From contig CM020512.1 in the NCBI GenBank assembly GCA_009823395.1, positions 4,903,405-4,967,404 of the forward strand: a stretch of 64,000 nucleotides of DNA, in the 5' to 3' direction. The translations under genes and the position numbers were made by a program. Shown here in pieces: positions 47,401-59,700 of this stretch. The stretch comes from Thamnaconus septentrionalis. Lineage: Eukaryota; Chordata; Actinopteri; Tetraodontiformes; Monacanthidae. Numbering within the stretch: position 1 is the first letter of the stretch; every line of letters starts with the position of its first letter. The notes below the pieces were generated by a model. The model was not told the DNA's origin and ran no database searches. It saw only the letters and a list, made by a program, of their open reading frames with translations.

Positions 47401-50400
47401 GAGAGCAGAATCAGTCTGGGCTTAAGAATCTGCGAAAGACTGAGGTTGGAATGTTACCAGGAAAACTAAGCTGCAGTTCACAAACCATTGTAACAAAACT
47501 GTTGCATGTTTTTATCAAACATCTTCTCAGAGAAGTGCACGCTTAACCAGACGGCACAAAACACGCTGAAGAAAGAGAGGAAGAAAGAAGAAAAATAGGA
47601 AAATCTATCACCAAAAAAGCAACATCTAAAAATCCCTCAAGAGAAAACTGGAGTGCCTTTCACATATACACTGGCCCAGTGACATTTTCTGGACATTAAC
47701 CAGAGTCCGTATGTATTAAAGGAAATGTCTAAATCATTTTGCCTGGACATTTAACAGACTGTATCCCCACAGTCCGCGGTACAATTAATGTACAATCCAA
47801 GTAGGAATACTGCTAGAAATGAAAAAGCAGTTGTAACTACAGCTGAGCACTGCTCCTATTCCTCTGTGCTTTAGCCAGGGGGGATATCTTGCCTAAAATA
47901 ATTGGATTATTTACAGTAAGAAGAAAACTTGTGATATAAGCCAGTCACCTACTTCATTACACATGTGTCAGGAGCAACATTATGAGTCTTTATAACTTGT
48001 ACAAACAGTCAGAGCTTCACACCGGGTTGGAAATTACATTGTTTAAGTCAGGGGAGGGGGTGATTATATTGTGGGGGGGTAGTATGTCCCCTCCCCCCTT
48101 CTGTGTGTAGACATTCATACTGTTTCTTATGAGGGCCACTTGCGATCAGAAAGACACATTTTACTATGGGATCATTTCTTGTACAATACAATATCTTATT
48201 CAAAAGACAGATGTACCAAACATCACATTACAGTGTGAAAATTCTACGTCAACACTTCCGAAACCACTCCAGAACCAAGTCATTTTGAAACACATGGTGG
48301 GCAAATATTAAAAATCATATAATGGGTGAGGGGGAAAAATTAGCAGTATGACCGACCACAGCCACATAATCCCAAAGAGTGAAATCCATGGTTTATGGAT
48401 GTAATCCCATTCATATCCTCCATTTAGAGATTAGAGGGAGAAAAAAAAAGATATTATAGTAAATAAAAGTCCCTGTTTCAGGACAGCTGCCCCTTCCCCT
48501 ACGACATAAAACGGCTAATAACGTCAGTTTTCAACACATGGCCCACATCCTGTTGTGACACCAATCTATCACTTCTGAATTTCCAGAGTCTGGAGATTAT
48601 GCCCTTTGGACTTGTGAGATGCGGATGAGTTTCATAAAGTTAAATGGTTGAAAAAATAAGATAAAACTCACAGGGCTATTTTTAGGTATACATTTTTCTA
48701 TGCAACACAGCTTCCTATTAAAATACATTTAAAGAAAACATAACATGAAACTTAAGACAGATGATTATTGAACAATCTACAGAAAATTAGATGCAGACAT
48801 TTAAATTAAATATGGTTGTCAATGGATATTAATGAAGAGAGGGCTTACATAATTAAAATGGTGATTTGCCGTATTATTTGTTAAAAGTTTTTGATATCTC
48901 GTGACTTTTAAAATAAACGCTACACTATGTGTCATTATATATGTATTATTGTTTAAGACCAAGAAACATTTATTTGCACAGGTGTGGATACAGACGTTTT
49001 AATTGATGCTTTGCATCAATTAAAATACAAAGAAAAAAAAAGAATTGGTACAAATAATAAATATTTTTCTATAGTTAGCATGGCCTCTGGTTCACAATCG
49101 AGACGCGCAACACCCCTTCCCCACCATATTGTCCGGTATCAGGTGAACATATTGGACTCTAACCAGGAATACGATCACTTTTGAAACGTTTTGACACAAA
49201 TATGCGCTGTAAAGATTCTTTACCATGAGGAAAATAAAGTCATTTAATCCGCCCGGTCTGGATTTATCCGATGCTCGGCAGCCGTCTCTCTGTCTGAGAA
49301 AAAGCGGTGATGAAAAAGGCTTTGAACGCCATCTTGTTCATTGCAGCTGGTTGGGCCCTGAATACAGGAACCCATTCATTTGAGGAGGCGGAGGGAGGGG
49401 GCACACTGGCAAAATGAATTCATCTTTGTGAACCAGTAAATACAAATAGCTCTTTTAGGAAACGAGGAAATAAATAAATAACGAAGCGACAGTAAATCGG
49501 GGATAGTCGGATATCGATTCTTCACGTCCAAAATCTTCGCATTGCTGGCCAACAACTTCGTCAAAGTGTAGCCTACATACATCGGCGTCAAGAAGCGCCC
49601 TGCTCGGCTTCCTGCGACAAGCACATACGATTCAGTGCTTCACAATCGTTCGAAATATTCACTGTAGAGGTCTTAATCAACGGCATTTGTGCCGTTTTGA
49701 ACACCCGATGTCGGAGCGGTCCGACGAGGAGCCGATGCTTCACCGTGGATAATACGTGTCTGCTTTCAGGACGAGGGCTTTAAATACTACTGAGCAGCTC
49801 GGCCCGGTGGGGCATGGTTGGCTGTAGCTGCTAACAACTTGCCCTGCGACAGACCCGTGATCGGGATAAACAGATTGGCGGAATCCAATTACACGATCTC
49901 GTTTTCTCATCATTATGAGAAGAAGCTCAAATCGTGCCCGAACCGCGGCTTCCCGAACGGGCCCTGGGGCTGACGACGAGGGAACTAAAATGGCTTTTGC
50001 CACTATCAGATCCACGGCGGCGCCTAATGTCATTTCGTCCCATGCGATCTTAAATTTTGAGTTGACGCCTGGCAGTACGTGTAAATTGCTAAGAGCAATC
50101 GTGCAAAGTGCCCATTCATTATCAGGACTATCAGTATGGTGAACAGATGGCTAACTCTGCAGACCAAACCACTGGGATGTTAACATGTAGCCGTGCGTAC
50201 AGTAGCCATGATTCGGGGTGGTTTGGTTTCGATTCGCTGAATAATACGCCGTTGGTTCAACTAGGCAGCTCTGAAATGGCTTGTCAAGTAAGTGGGCACA
50301 GCTGGAAAACTCAGCATTACGTAAATGACACTAATAGGGTTAATGTTAACGCTTCGGTGCACGGGTTTGACAAAAAAGCATCCATGCACGGCAACGGTCT

Positions 50401-51311
50401 CGTAAGAAATGTAGTAAAAGGTACAGTGTCAGATTGTTCTGGCTGCCATGTTCGGGATATACACACCCAGATCAGCCATAGCAGGCTGCAAAAACGTAGG
50501 CTGGGACCACTGCCGGCTAACTTGTATGGATTGGCCACGGAATAGTGGGGGTGGTGGTAATTCTGTTGGCGAAGTAGCCATTTTTAGATCCCGTTGTCAA
50601 TAGCATGATTTTCAGCACGAATGGAAGTATAATTCAAAGTCTGTTCGGGTTCTGCATGAGTTATGCAATGGTAAGAAAGTCTGTGTTCTCATCATCTACA
50701 GCTCGCCCCAGGGTTAGTCAATAAAATAAAATAATTTTTAAAAAAAAAATACAGAGCAATGTTAGCAAATAAGCGACCAATTAGCTTATCAGGCAATCAC
50801 TGGGAGTCTAAAATGCCAATCTGAAAGGGATATATAATATATATAATACAATTCCCACTGACTATTTGAGAGGGTAGGCTTTGGCTGAACCCTAATTCAA
50901 TACAGTGGAAAATAAATAGTAAAAATACAACGCGATTGCAATTAACCTAGGTGGCTGATTTCCTAAGAGGGGCAAAGATACCCGGACGTTCGAGAGGGGT
51001 GATGGCTAACCTTCCGAGCTGTCAGCTAACCTTCTAATAAATCCCGACGACAGACAATTAAGCTACCTGATTGGTGGGGAACCGATTGGAATAAAATAAG
51101 ACCGTTTTGGTCTTTGCCAATTGGTTTAAGTTTCTGACGGAGACTTTATCGGCAGCAACGACTAGCTAACACCAGGCTAACGGTAGCTAACGGAGAAGCC
51201 ACTCAACCCAGTTTAACCCCTTTCGCCCATCTTTCCTGCTCGACGGGCTAGCCAACTGCACATAGGCAATTTCCCCCCTGTGCGTTTTCAAGAAAGAATA
51301 TATGCCCTTAC
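38420..51311. other. gnb1: long gnb1 first intron, no gene recognised
   Basis: Mostly AT-rich non-coding sequence. Open frames here are short, or of a length expected by chance. A GT/GC alternating tract is at 39689-39715. A more CpG-rich stretch at about 49240-50560 contains a 145-codon plus-strand open frame (50108-50545) and a YY1-like AAGATGGCG on minus near 49328-49336. No tRNA or other structured RNA was recognised by eye. Confidence 0.5.
39689..39715. repeat. GT/GC alternating tract
   Basis: GTGTGTGTGT followed by GCGCGTGCGCGCGC. This is alternating purine-pyrimidine sequence. Confidence 0.9.
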
Positions 51312-51790
51312 CCGCTTCAGTCGACGGTATCCGCTGTTTGATATCACATTGACTGGAAACAGCAAAAAATCTTGACTCTCCTCTCTCCGCCCAGGCGCTC
51401 AGATTTAGCTAGATTAGCTACCGAGGAGCGGCACTCCCCGAACCCAGTTTTTTTTTTGACCCGCCGAGGGGGGAGACACACCGGCACAGAGGCGCAGACA
51501 CAAGACGGTGTTCAACCCAAAGAGATGTGTCGGGGTCCCGTTTAAGGCGTTCGTCCGTGTCAGCGCAAATCCCCAATTTGAAGCAAGAAATCCCTTTCTT
51601 GTCTTTCCCACCGTCGTCGTCCCTCCTTTTTCTTCCTTCACGCCAGAATCTCAGTCGCTTCTTCCTCCGGCCATCAAACAGCAGAGATGGGCGCGGTAAC
51701 CCTGCACTGAGGTCTGGGAAACCCCACGTTACGGCAGCGTCACAACGCACGACGAAGGGTCGGCAACCACAACACACCAGGAAATAGTGC
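51312..51790 (-). promoter_or_regulatory. gnb1: CpG-rich gnb1 promoter and untranslated exon 1 (inferred)
   Basis: The stretch at about 51420-51790 is rich in C+G and CpG compared with its surroundings. Downstream on the minus strand a donor, AAGCGG/GTAAGG, lies at 51312/51311. This fits a 5' UTR exon ending at 51312 and spliced over about 14 kb to the ATG exon acceptor at 37059-37060. A long first intron is usual for vertebrate GNB1. The transcription start was not placed. Confidence 0.55.
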
Positions 51791-51799
51791 CGTTTTTGG

Positions 51800-54700
51800 C
51801 CGCTCCAACACACCTACACTATAGGAACCGACCCAAATACGTTGACTCAGTCAACCAAGCGTGTTCATTTGAAGAGGTAAAATCAACTGTGGTCCGAAAT
51901 GAAACATTTTTTATGTCTGGTCGCAGTTGAAAACGACAGTCCGTGAACACACCAGCCCGTTCTATTAGGTTCTGCATACACGACTTTCCTCTTGCATTTT
52001 CCGGCGTGATTTAACCGTAACTTTACAAAATTAAGGAAGGTGCTAGGCTCTGTGTTTCAGATGTTTCACTGTCAAGTCAAGCACTTCCATTCAAATATCC
52101 ATGTCAGTAAACAACAGTTCTGCTCCCTGAAAGCACCCCTGTCTCATTTGCAAAACAAAACTGACCGAGCCACACATTTAACTATAGATACAGTTATCTC
52201 ACTGCCAACAGGCAGCGTGGCATAAAAGCAGGAGAGGTAGTGAGAGGTAGTAAATGCAGTTTTACCTTGAAAGTAAAGGAAAGAAGGGAAGAATCTGCCT
52301 GTTCAATTTGGCACACATATTTTGTTTGCAAGAGGGCATATTTAGGGTCATTTTTATCCCACAGTGATGGGACTGCATTTTATTTATTTATGTATTAATT
52401 TTATTATTATTATTATAAAATACTACTTTTGCATATGGATAACCATGTAATAAAATGCACTGCAGATATTTTGAGTCTGAAATGCATGAAATTAATCACT
52501 CATTGTCCTTCAGAAACATGGTCAATATGGTCAATGCTGGCAACTCAGTATTTTTTTTTTCTTTTTTGAGAAGTGACATGACCTCATTATTAACTTTGCC
52601 ATATGTTTCGCCATTAATTTTGCTGGGCTCTAGTTGCATGTACAAAATCAGCAGGGACTCACTTCTTGTGTTTGTAGGTGGACCGTCGCCTCTGCTCGCA
52701 GATGATTTGATCATTATCACCAAGTAGAGAGCTCAGAGGAGCAGGTTAATGCTCAGTGGGTTAAGGCGTTTCTTAGAAACGTGGAACACTTCGGCGTCCA
52801 CTGGGACGAGTCAGAGTGCTCCGACTCGTTCCGATTGTGGGGGGAGGCAGAAGCAAAAGCATCATCAGCTTGACTTGCAAGAGGAATCCTCTGGAGTGGC
52901 ACTGCTGCTCTGGCAACAGTGCAAGCCAGCATTTGCAGGTGAACAGTTTGTGTCTGGTTTTGCTGTTGTCTTGTTCGCAGGTAATTTTTTACAACAGCAA
53001 GGCACTGACAGAGTCAGGGTCACAGCCAGCATATACAGTGTCGGTTTGACCGTTAAATGCAATTCCAAATTAGGCTTAAAACACATATATATTATCAGTT
53101 TGTTATCATTCTAATACCAATGATAGAGAAATGACTGAAACGGTCCCTCGATTTACTGTCTGATTATTTAGGCTTGAACACATCAATGCGTTTCCCAGTG
53201 CATTCCCCATCTCAAATGTGCTACACTGTATAAAGGAGTGTGTATGCACTCACAAATGTGTGAAGAAAACAACCACTCACATCTTTAGGTGTGAAATAAG
53301 GAAACAGTTTATATGTGCATTGGCTAATTTAGCTGTCCTATAAATTATTCACCAACAGTAAACGGAAAAAAAAAATTAGCACCTAGACACAGGCTGAGCT
53401 GAAAATACAGTTTCTGTGTTTGTGAGCGTGCTATCAGCTTGTGTTCTGGGTGTGCGTTTCCTCCATAGGACTCATCTGCTTGGGTTAATGCTTGTGAGAT
53501 TCAGTTGGCCCTGGTTACACACCTGCCTGTCTGGCTTGCATATGCACACTGTGTCGTGGAGCTTAAGGAGAGGAAGCTCGTTGTCGACATCTAGAACTCT
53601 GCAGAGGGATGGAGGGGAAAGCTGACATGACTCTTTGGATGTAGTCAAACAAAATATTCTGAGGGCTGCTGAAGGGAGTCTTGCTCATTAAAGGTGTGAC
53701 ATTAAACCCATTTCCAGAACTTTATTAATTCATCCTGGATTCCAGTGTACAAGCCTTGGATGATTACTCGTTCCAATCTCCAGAAGAATCTTTAGTCCCC
53801 TGTTCAAAGCATCCTGCAGTTTTAGTTTCCAGCTAAAACTGATACTTTGTTGGATTTTCCACGTTTGGAAATAGGCAAAAACATGGCAGGAATGAAGCGG
53901 CCTCAGAAGGCAGGAAAATAAATAAAGAGAATTTTGTTTTTCCTCCATAACAAGCCCAAGGTCAGCCTGCTTTAATATTTAAAGTTTGTGTCAGAAACTA
54001 CATTAAAATGGAATCATTTGACACAGCCATAGCAGGACTCCCTCACAAAGACTCAGAACACTGAAATCTGCCGTCAGCACAGCCGCGCACATAAGTAGCA
54101 CTATTTCACAGTATTAGTAGGAGATCAGAGGAGAAATAAGATTAGAAAAATATGAGACAAAATGACAACACAATATCGCCTAATATGATCCGATGCATTT
54201 CATAAAAGGCGTGGCATTACACGAGGCTAAGCTCGTAGTGACCTTGCTTTTTATAGGCAGGTTGGGGTACGGTAATCTGATTTAGCATAATCTCCTACAA
54301 TCTCTGATAAATGCTTACAGCATGTATCTCCCAGAGAGGTCGTATCCTATTGGTTCAGTCAGTGGAATTACTGACATCTGCTGTTCACAGAGTTGGGACA
54401 CTGTTAGGGGTTTACCGACAGGGCACTTGTCTTTTGGAAGACTTTAATGACGTGAATTTGCACGCGTGACGTTACCAGTCGGGAAGAGGCAGTGTATCCA
54501 TTCACGCTGTTGATTCTGCGCTGTAATAAGTTCAAAGGCTTTCTTCTTCTCATCATGAATACATATCGACGTCCTTACACACCAGTTACAATGTAGCTCA
54601 CACCTGTGTTTGAGAAGCAATGAAAGGGTTTGAATTTGAGGTTTAAACAGAGAGCAAAAAGCTGCACGCTAGCTTGATGCATTGTTGATACATGAGGAAG

Positions 54701-56579
54701 AAGTTAATCTGACTCTAAAAAAAATAAATGTGTCACATTCCCATATTGAAAACAAAATATGCTCATTAAATGTAAAGATTTCATACGTGTTTAATGTATG
54801 ACTGGTGATTCAACATGAAGCATGGAGATCATTGAATTGTAATTCGGAAAATAAATGCTCAGAGTTTTGGCTAGTATCTATTGTCAAACTTGGTCTTTCA
54901 GGTCAGTTCTGAAAAAAGTAGCTACATTTTTTCATTTTAATTTCCCCTACTAGTCATTTATATCCTCCTATTCCCTCTTTTCCTACGTTCCCTTTGTTTC
55001 CCCCACTTAGCTAAACAAGATGAATTGAACTGAGCTCGAAAAAAGCATATTGCGTATAAAGTTAATGCTAAGTCCTGTTTTCTGATGTACAACAGGATCT
55101 CATAAATTTCCTACGGCAGCTGGGATGTCAGTGTGAAATCATGAAACCCTTAACAGATCCACGTTATGGGCCTAGACACAATGGCAAAATAAGGCCAGCT
55201 CCTGGCAACTGGACCTGCCCTTTATGCAAATATGAATGGAGTTTATGTTTCATATCTACTGCACATCCTTCTAAAATACAACATGTTGGGCTTTAAAAAA
55301 TAAATAAATACAAAACACAATATAGGACACATATACTTACTGTTGGTTACACTGTTCTGTTTCCAGTGAATGGCAGCATTAAAACATTAAAAAATGGTGC
55401 CACAGCATCCTTCACTGCAAAGATAAAAATAGGAAGTGGCTTGACGCCCTTTGATCAGAGTCGGTTGGTTCTGCCATCTATGTAGGCCTAACTTCGAAAA
55501 GATATGTAAAGTGGAAATGTGACACGCTAAATTTAACAGCGCTCCAAAGCAGAAGTACCTACTTTACTGGGTGGATGCTGAGAGAACCAAAGCTGAACCA
55601 TCACCCCTTGGCTTTTTTGAAAAAGCTTCCACCAGCACTCATATTTTTAGACCAAAGCTGCTCTCACATATAGCTGATGCAAAAAGTGATCATAACAGGT
55701 AACACACTACAAAGATAGCGACTATTACTCCAGGTCGGATTCGGCTGTCTTCACGTGATTTACACGTAACTCATGCTGTCAGGTTGTGTGCGCTCCTTTT
55801 TTTTTTTTTTTTTTTTACGTGAGGCGGGATACAGTACCAGCACTGTAACAGTATGTACTGTATACATCTGCTGGCTTGCATCAGCTGACACACCCTTAGC
55901 AGTGATGTAACGCAGCTGCATCCACAGTGCCTCGCATACACATTCAGGCACACACATACACCCCCTAGTGGCAACTTCAGGGGCTACAGTCCGATACATG
56001 GCCTGTGTATAGGGAGGGCTTTGGTTTCTGGTGAAAGGTTACTTAAAGCTTGTTTTTGTATCACGACTTTTGCTGTCTCCCTCGGTTACTCGAAAACGTA
56101 TGGTAGTATACCGGGACAGAATCTTGTACATCAAGTGGAAACTGATAACTAAGCAGCTGGAAGGACAAAAACAGATCAGTGCTTGTGACATAACCTTTTA
56201 ATAAATAAATAAGCACAACAGTTGGACCTGAGCACAAGGTTTTATGGCACAGAGCTGAGATGAAGAGGCGGGTCCCAGCTGGGAATGCACCGCATGAATC
56301 AGTGTACTTTGTTCTCGCAGAAGTACAGTAGTTTGGTTGAGACTTCACCTCAAGGAAAAAAAAAAAGTGTGTGATTTGAAAAGCAGCCACTGTTTTGAGC
56401 TAATACATTCATCCGTAACAAGGATGAGGTTCTAATCTGATTTACTGGTTGGCTCCTTTCAAACCATCAAACGCGGTCCAGTGTGAGATGCGCTTTGCTC
56501 GTTACTCTCACGAAAGCGTCGTAGTCAGTGACGGCAGAGTGAACCATCTTCACAACAAGATTCACAACCAGCAACTTAG
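51800..56579. other. intergenic region between gnb1 and cfap74
   Basis: I see no coding exon, structured RNA or large repeat. Human carries CALML6 and TMEM52 in this interval, but nothing resembling EF-hands or TMEM52 was seen here. Contents include a T run at 55797-55817 and a CTCF-like motif at 55959-55972. Confidence 0.5.
55959..55972 (-). promoter_or_regulatory. CTCF-like motif, reverse orientation
   Basis: The minus strand reads CCACTAGGGGGTGT, one base away from the CTCF core. Confidence 0.4.
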
Positions 56580-56597
56580 CGACGCCAACACACCAAG

Positions 56598-56603
56598 TTT
56601 ATT
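56598..56603 (-). terminator. cfap74: probable cfap74 poly(A) signal
   Basis: The plus strand reads TTTATT (AATAAA on the gene strand) about 100 bases past the stop codon, implying a short 3' UTR of about 120 bases. Confidence 0.55.
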
Positions 56604-56704
56604 TCACTTAACGTTTTTGGCGTCTGAGCTGCTGTACGCTGTGGCTGGCTAGCATCACTGTGAGCAGGAATGCCTCGCTGGCGGGAGTCCAGGAGCAGCA
56701 GAGG

Positions 56705-59700
56705 TCAGTCAGTGGTGACGGAGACTGACGCGATCAGGGTGACTCTGAAGATGCACGTGTCCTCCCACTTCAAAGTGACAGACGCGCAGGTTTGCACCAC
56801 GTCAAAGGGCTGAAACACACACACACACACGGACGGACACACGCACACGTCTGTCTTCTTCGTCTTTTGCTCTCTCCTTTTTGCGTGTATTAAAACATAT
56901 ACTTCTGAAAATAAACCCTTTGTGATGTCACAAAGGGCACCAATACTTAAGTGACGCACTGTGCAGGTGTAATTATTGGACATTATGGTCACCTCGTCGT
57001 TGGATCGGTCCAATTGTTTAAATAATTGTTTATAAAAGAATGCAACATTGGTGTTAGAAAATAATGTGAAAATAAAGATTTGAAAATTAGACCTTTAAAC
57101 TGTCTAAATATAAAGTTACAATTCGTTATCTTTTAATAAGCCAGAAGTTTAGTGCTATCAGGGGTGAATCCAAGGTTTTACATCTGCCTACATGTTAGTA
57201 AATGATCTGGCCTCATATTATTAAGAGTTTTGTTTTGTTTTCACCTTGAAATCGCTGGTTGGTGTCCAGGTGATGGTGATGGTTTCTTTGCCTCCTGGCT
57301 CAAACACTCCCTTGCAGGGCTCAATGCTGAAGCCGTGCTGCAGAGATTCCGCAATGTCCCACAGGAAGTCAACATTCTGGAGGGGGAAGAGACAGAGCTT
57401 AGACAGACGTTAAAGTTGCATCCCATTAATAAGGGCTTTTTTCCCAGAAGTTTGGGTTCCGAAAGATGTGTAAAAATGCATCAGAGTGCACAGAATGAAA
57501 AGCGTGGTTTTAATTTCTTGCTTTTTCTTCCTTTGTGCGCTGTGCATGCTTGATGACATCATCGCACCTTCTTACTGGGAGGGGTGGAGTTGATGCAGCC
57601 CACCTGCAGCAGACGCACTGCAGGTGTGATGACCCCTGCGCTATCGCTGGCCTGCATAGTCACCAGAACAGTGAACGACTTCTCCTTAACCTCCACTTCT
57701 GCAGGGCAAAAAAGGACCAGAAAGATAGCACGACAGAAAACATGCAGCGTTCACTCCACAACGACTTGGATGTCGGCATTAAAACTAAAACCATCATCAC
57801 CGTAGAGGCCCTGGTGACGTGGAGGTTTCAATACCTGATGGCTGAGGCAGCCAGGTGGTGACTGGGGGGAGGAGGGACTCGACTGGTGCCCTCAGCATGT
57901 CCCCTCCATGCAGATACAACGACTGTGAAATAGCGGCACCCTTCAGATCCATCACGCACACTTTGCTCTGCGTGTGAGTCAAAGACATTGAGAAGAAGCA
58001 ACTCGGGGGAGGAAAAAACTGGACAGTGAGCAAGGAAAGTGTGAGCGTGTGTGTTGGGTTCTGCTGACCTTATTGCCAAGCTCCACGGTCAGTCTGTCAA
58101 AGTAGTTGAAAGACAGATGGTCGGGCTGGAAGGTCACGGTGATGTCCCGGCACTGTCCTGCAGCAATGCTGCCCTCTGCTGGTGTAACGGTGAAGACACT
58201 CAGTCCGCTGTGGTTATGGGTTCCTGTAGGATATAACACACACGTTCTTCCGGTTTAGAGACACAGTTCTGACTAACATAATATTCACTTCATTGTTTTT
58301 TTCCCCTATATGACATACAACAGTAGACTATGCATTTAAAAATCTAATAAACAAGAGATAAATATAGATAGGTACAATGAGATTCCTTAATGTATATCTG
58401 TCTAAAGTTGGCTAAATCCAACAAATCTCTGTTGGAAATGTTTGTGCATCTCCGCTCTACTTTGAAGCTCTGCCAACATTTTTCCACCCATTGGTCGGTC
58501 ACTGCAGCGTTCTTACCCACGGTGGGCCGGGCCCCAGGGTCACCCAGCAGGAGGGCCACCCACTCAGCGTCATTCTGAGGCTTGGGTGGGCCCAGACTAG
58601 CTAGCTGTACGCTGAAATCCACCGCCAACGCCGAGTTGTTCCGCAGCTGGGGATAACACAGAGTGAGACGGCTGCAGGGGATGATGTGTGTAATCGGTGC
58701 ATATCAGAAGTCAGGGAGGAAAACCTCAGGAAAACCGTTGTATCCAAATATTTTTTAGTAGCCTTGGTACTACTGGTTGTTTACACACACGTTTGTGTTA
58801 AAAAGTCACCAGTACTTCGCCAATCAGACTCTTAAACTACTGTGTTGACACACTGACACAAAGTTTCCTACGGGCAAACTAACAGCACTTTGCCTGTTAT
58901 GGAATGAATGAGCTCAACGCTCCTCGGGGAAAAGTTCGAATTTTTGTTGCATTCAGTGTTACTAAAATAAAACTACATAACATTGCTACAGTTACATTTT
59001 CTGGGACGATATACGGACTAAGTGAGAGGGGAACGCTCTGCTTCCTCTAACCCAGCAGCACAGCTGACCTGAAAGACCTGCGAGGTCCTGTCTTTGGGTA
59101 GCACGTAGCCAAAGTCCAGTTCGCCTCCGGGGTGAGAACAGCTGATAGCTTGGAGCACCCCCTCCCCACACAGGGTCACCCCCAGGTTCATCTTCTGGCT
59201 GCGCACCTCCAGGGTCTCACAGTACTGGGAACATGGCGAGAGGGTCTTTAATTTCAGTGGTTCAGCAGGAGAATATTGACATTTTGGATGATTCAATCTC
59301 TGCCGTATGTGACACCCACTTTTTTCTCTGCATAGGGACAGAAGGCCAGATTCAGAGTGTGTTTCTCCCCCGGGCTGAGACATCGGAAGGCGTTCAGGAT
59401 GGAAAATACACTGTGAGTATCCAGCACCGAGGACTTTAGCTTTTGAGTGCGTCAAGGAGAACCAGCAATCACTGGTTTTGTTTGCAACATTGACTTGTTG
59501 GCCAGACCAAATCACAAAGCACAATTAACACACAGGACAATATTTACTGCAGCTTAGATCATATTAATCTTATTGGAATCTATTTAGAAATGCAGTTTTC
59601 TCAGGCACTGAACTCTCTGTTGTACACTTCCCTACAAAAATAAACATAAAAATTAAATAAAAATTAAGGAAATTTATGTTTGTTAGATTATTCCTTTGTT

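Noticed and set aside
53416..53625. Hydrophobic 69-codon plus-strand frame in the gnb1-cfap74 gap, considered as TMEM52
   Set aside because: No flanking splice sites and no resemblance to TMEM52 that I could defend.
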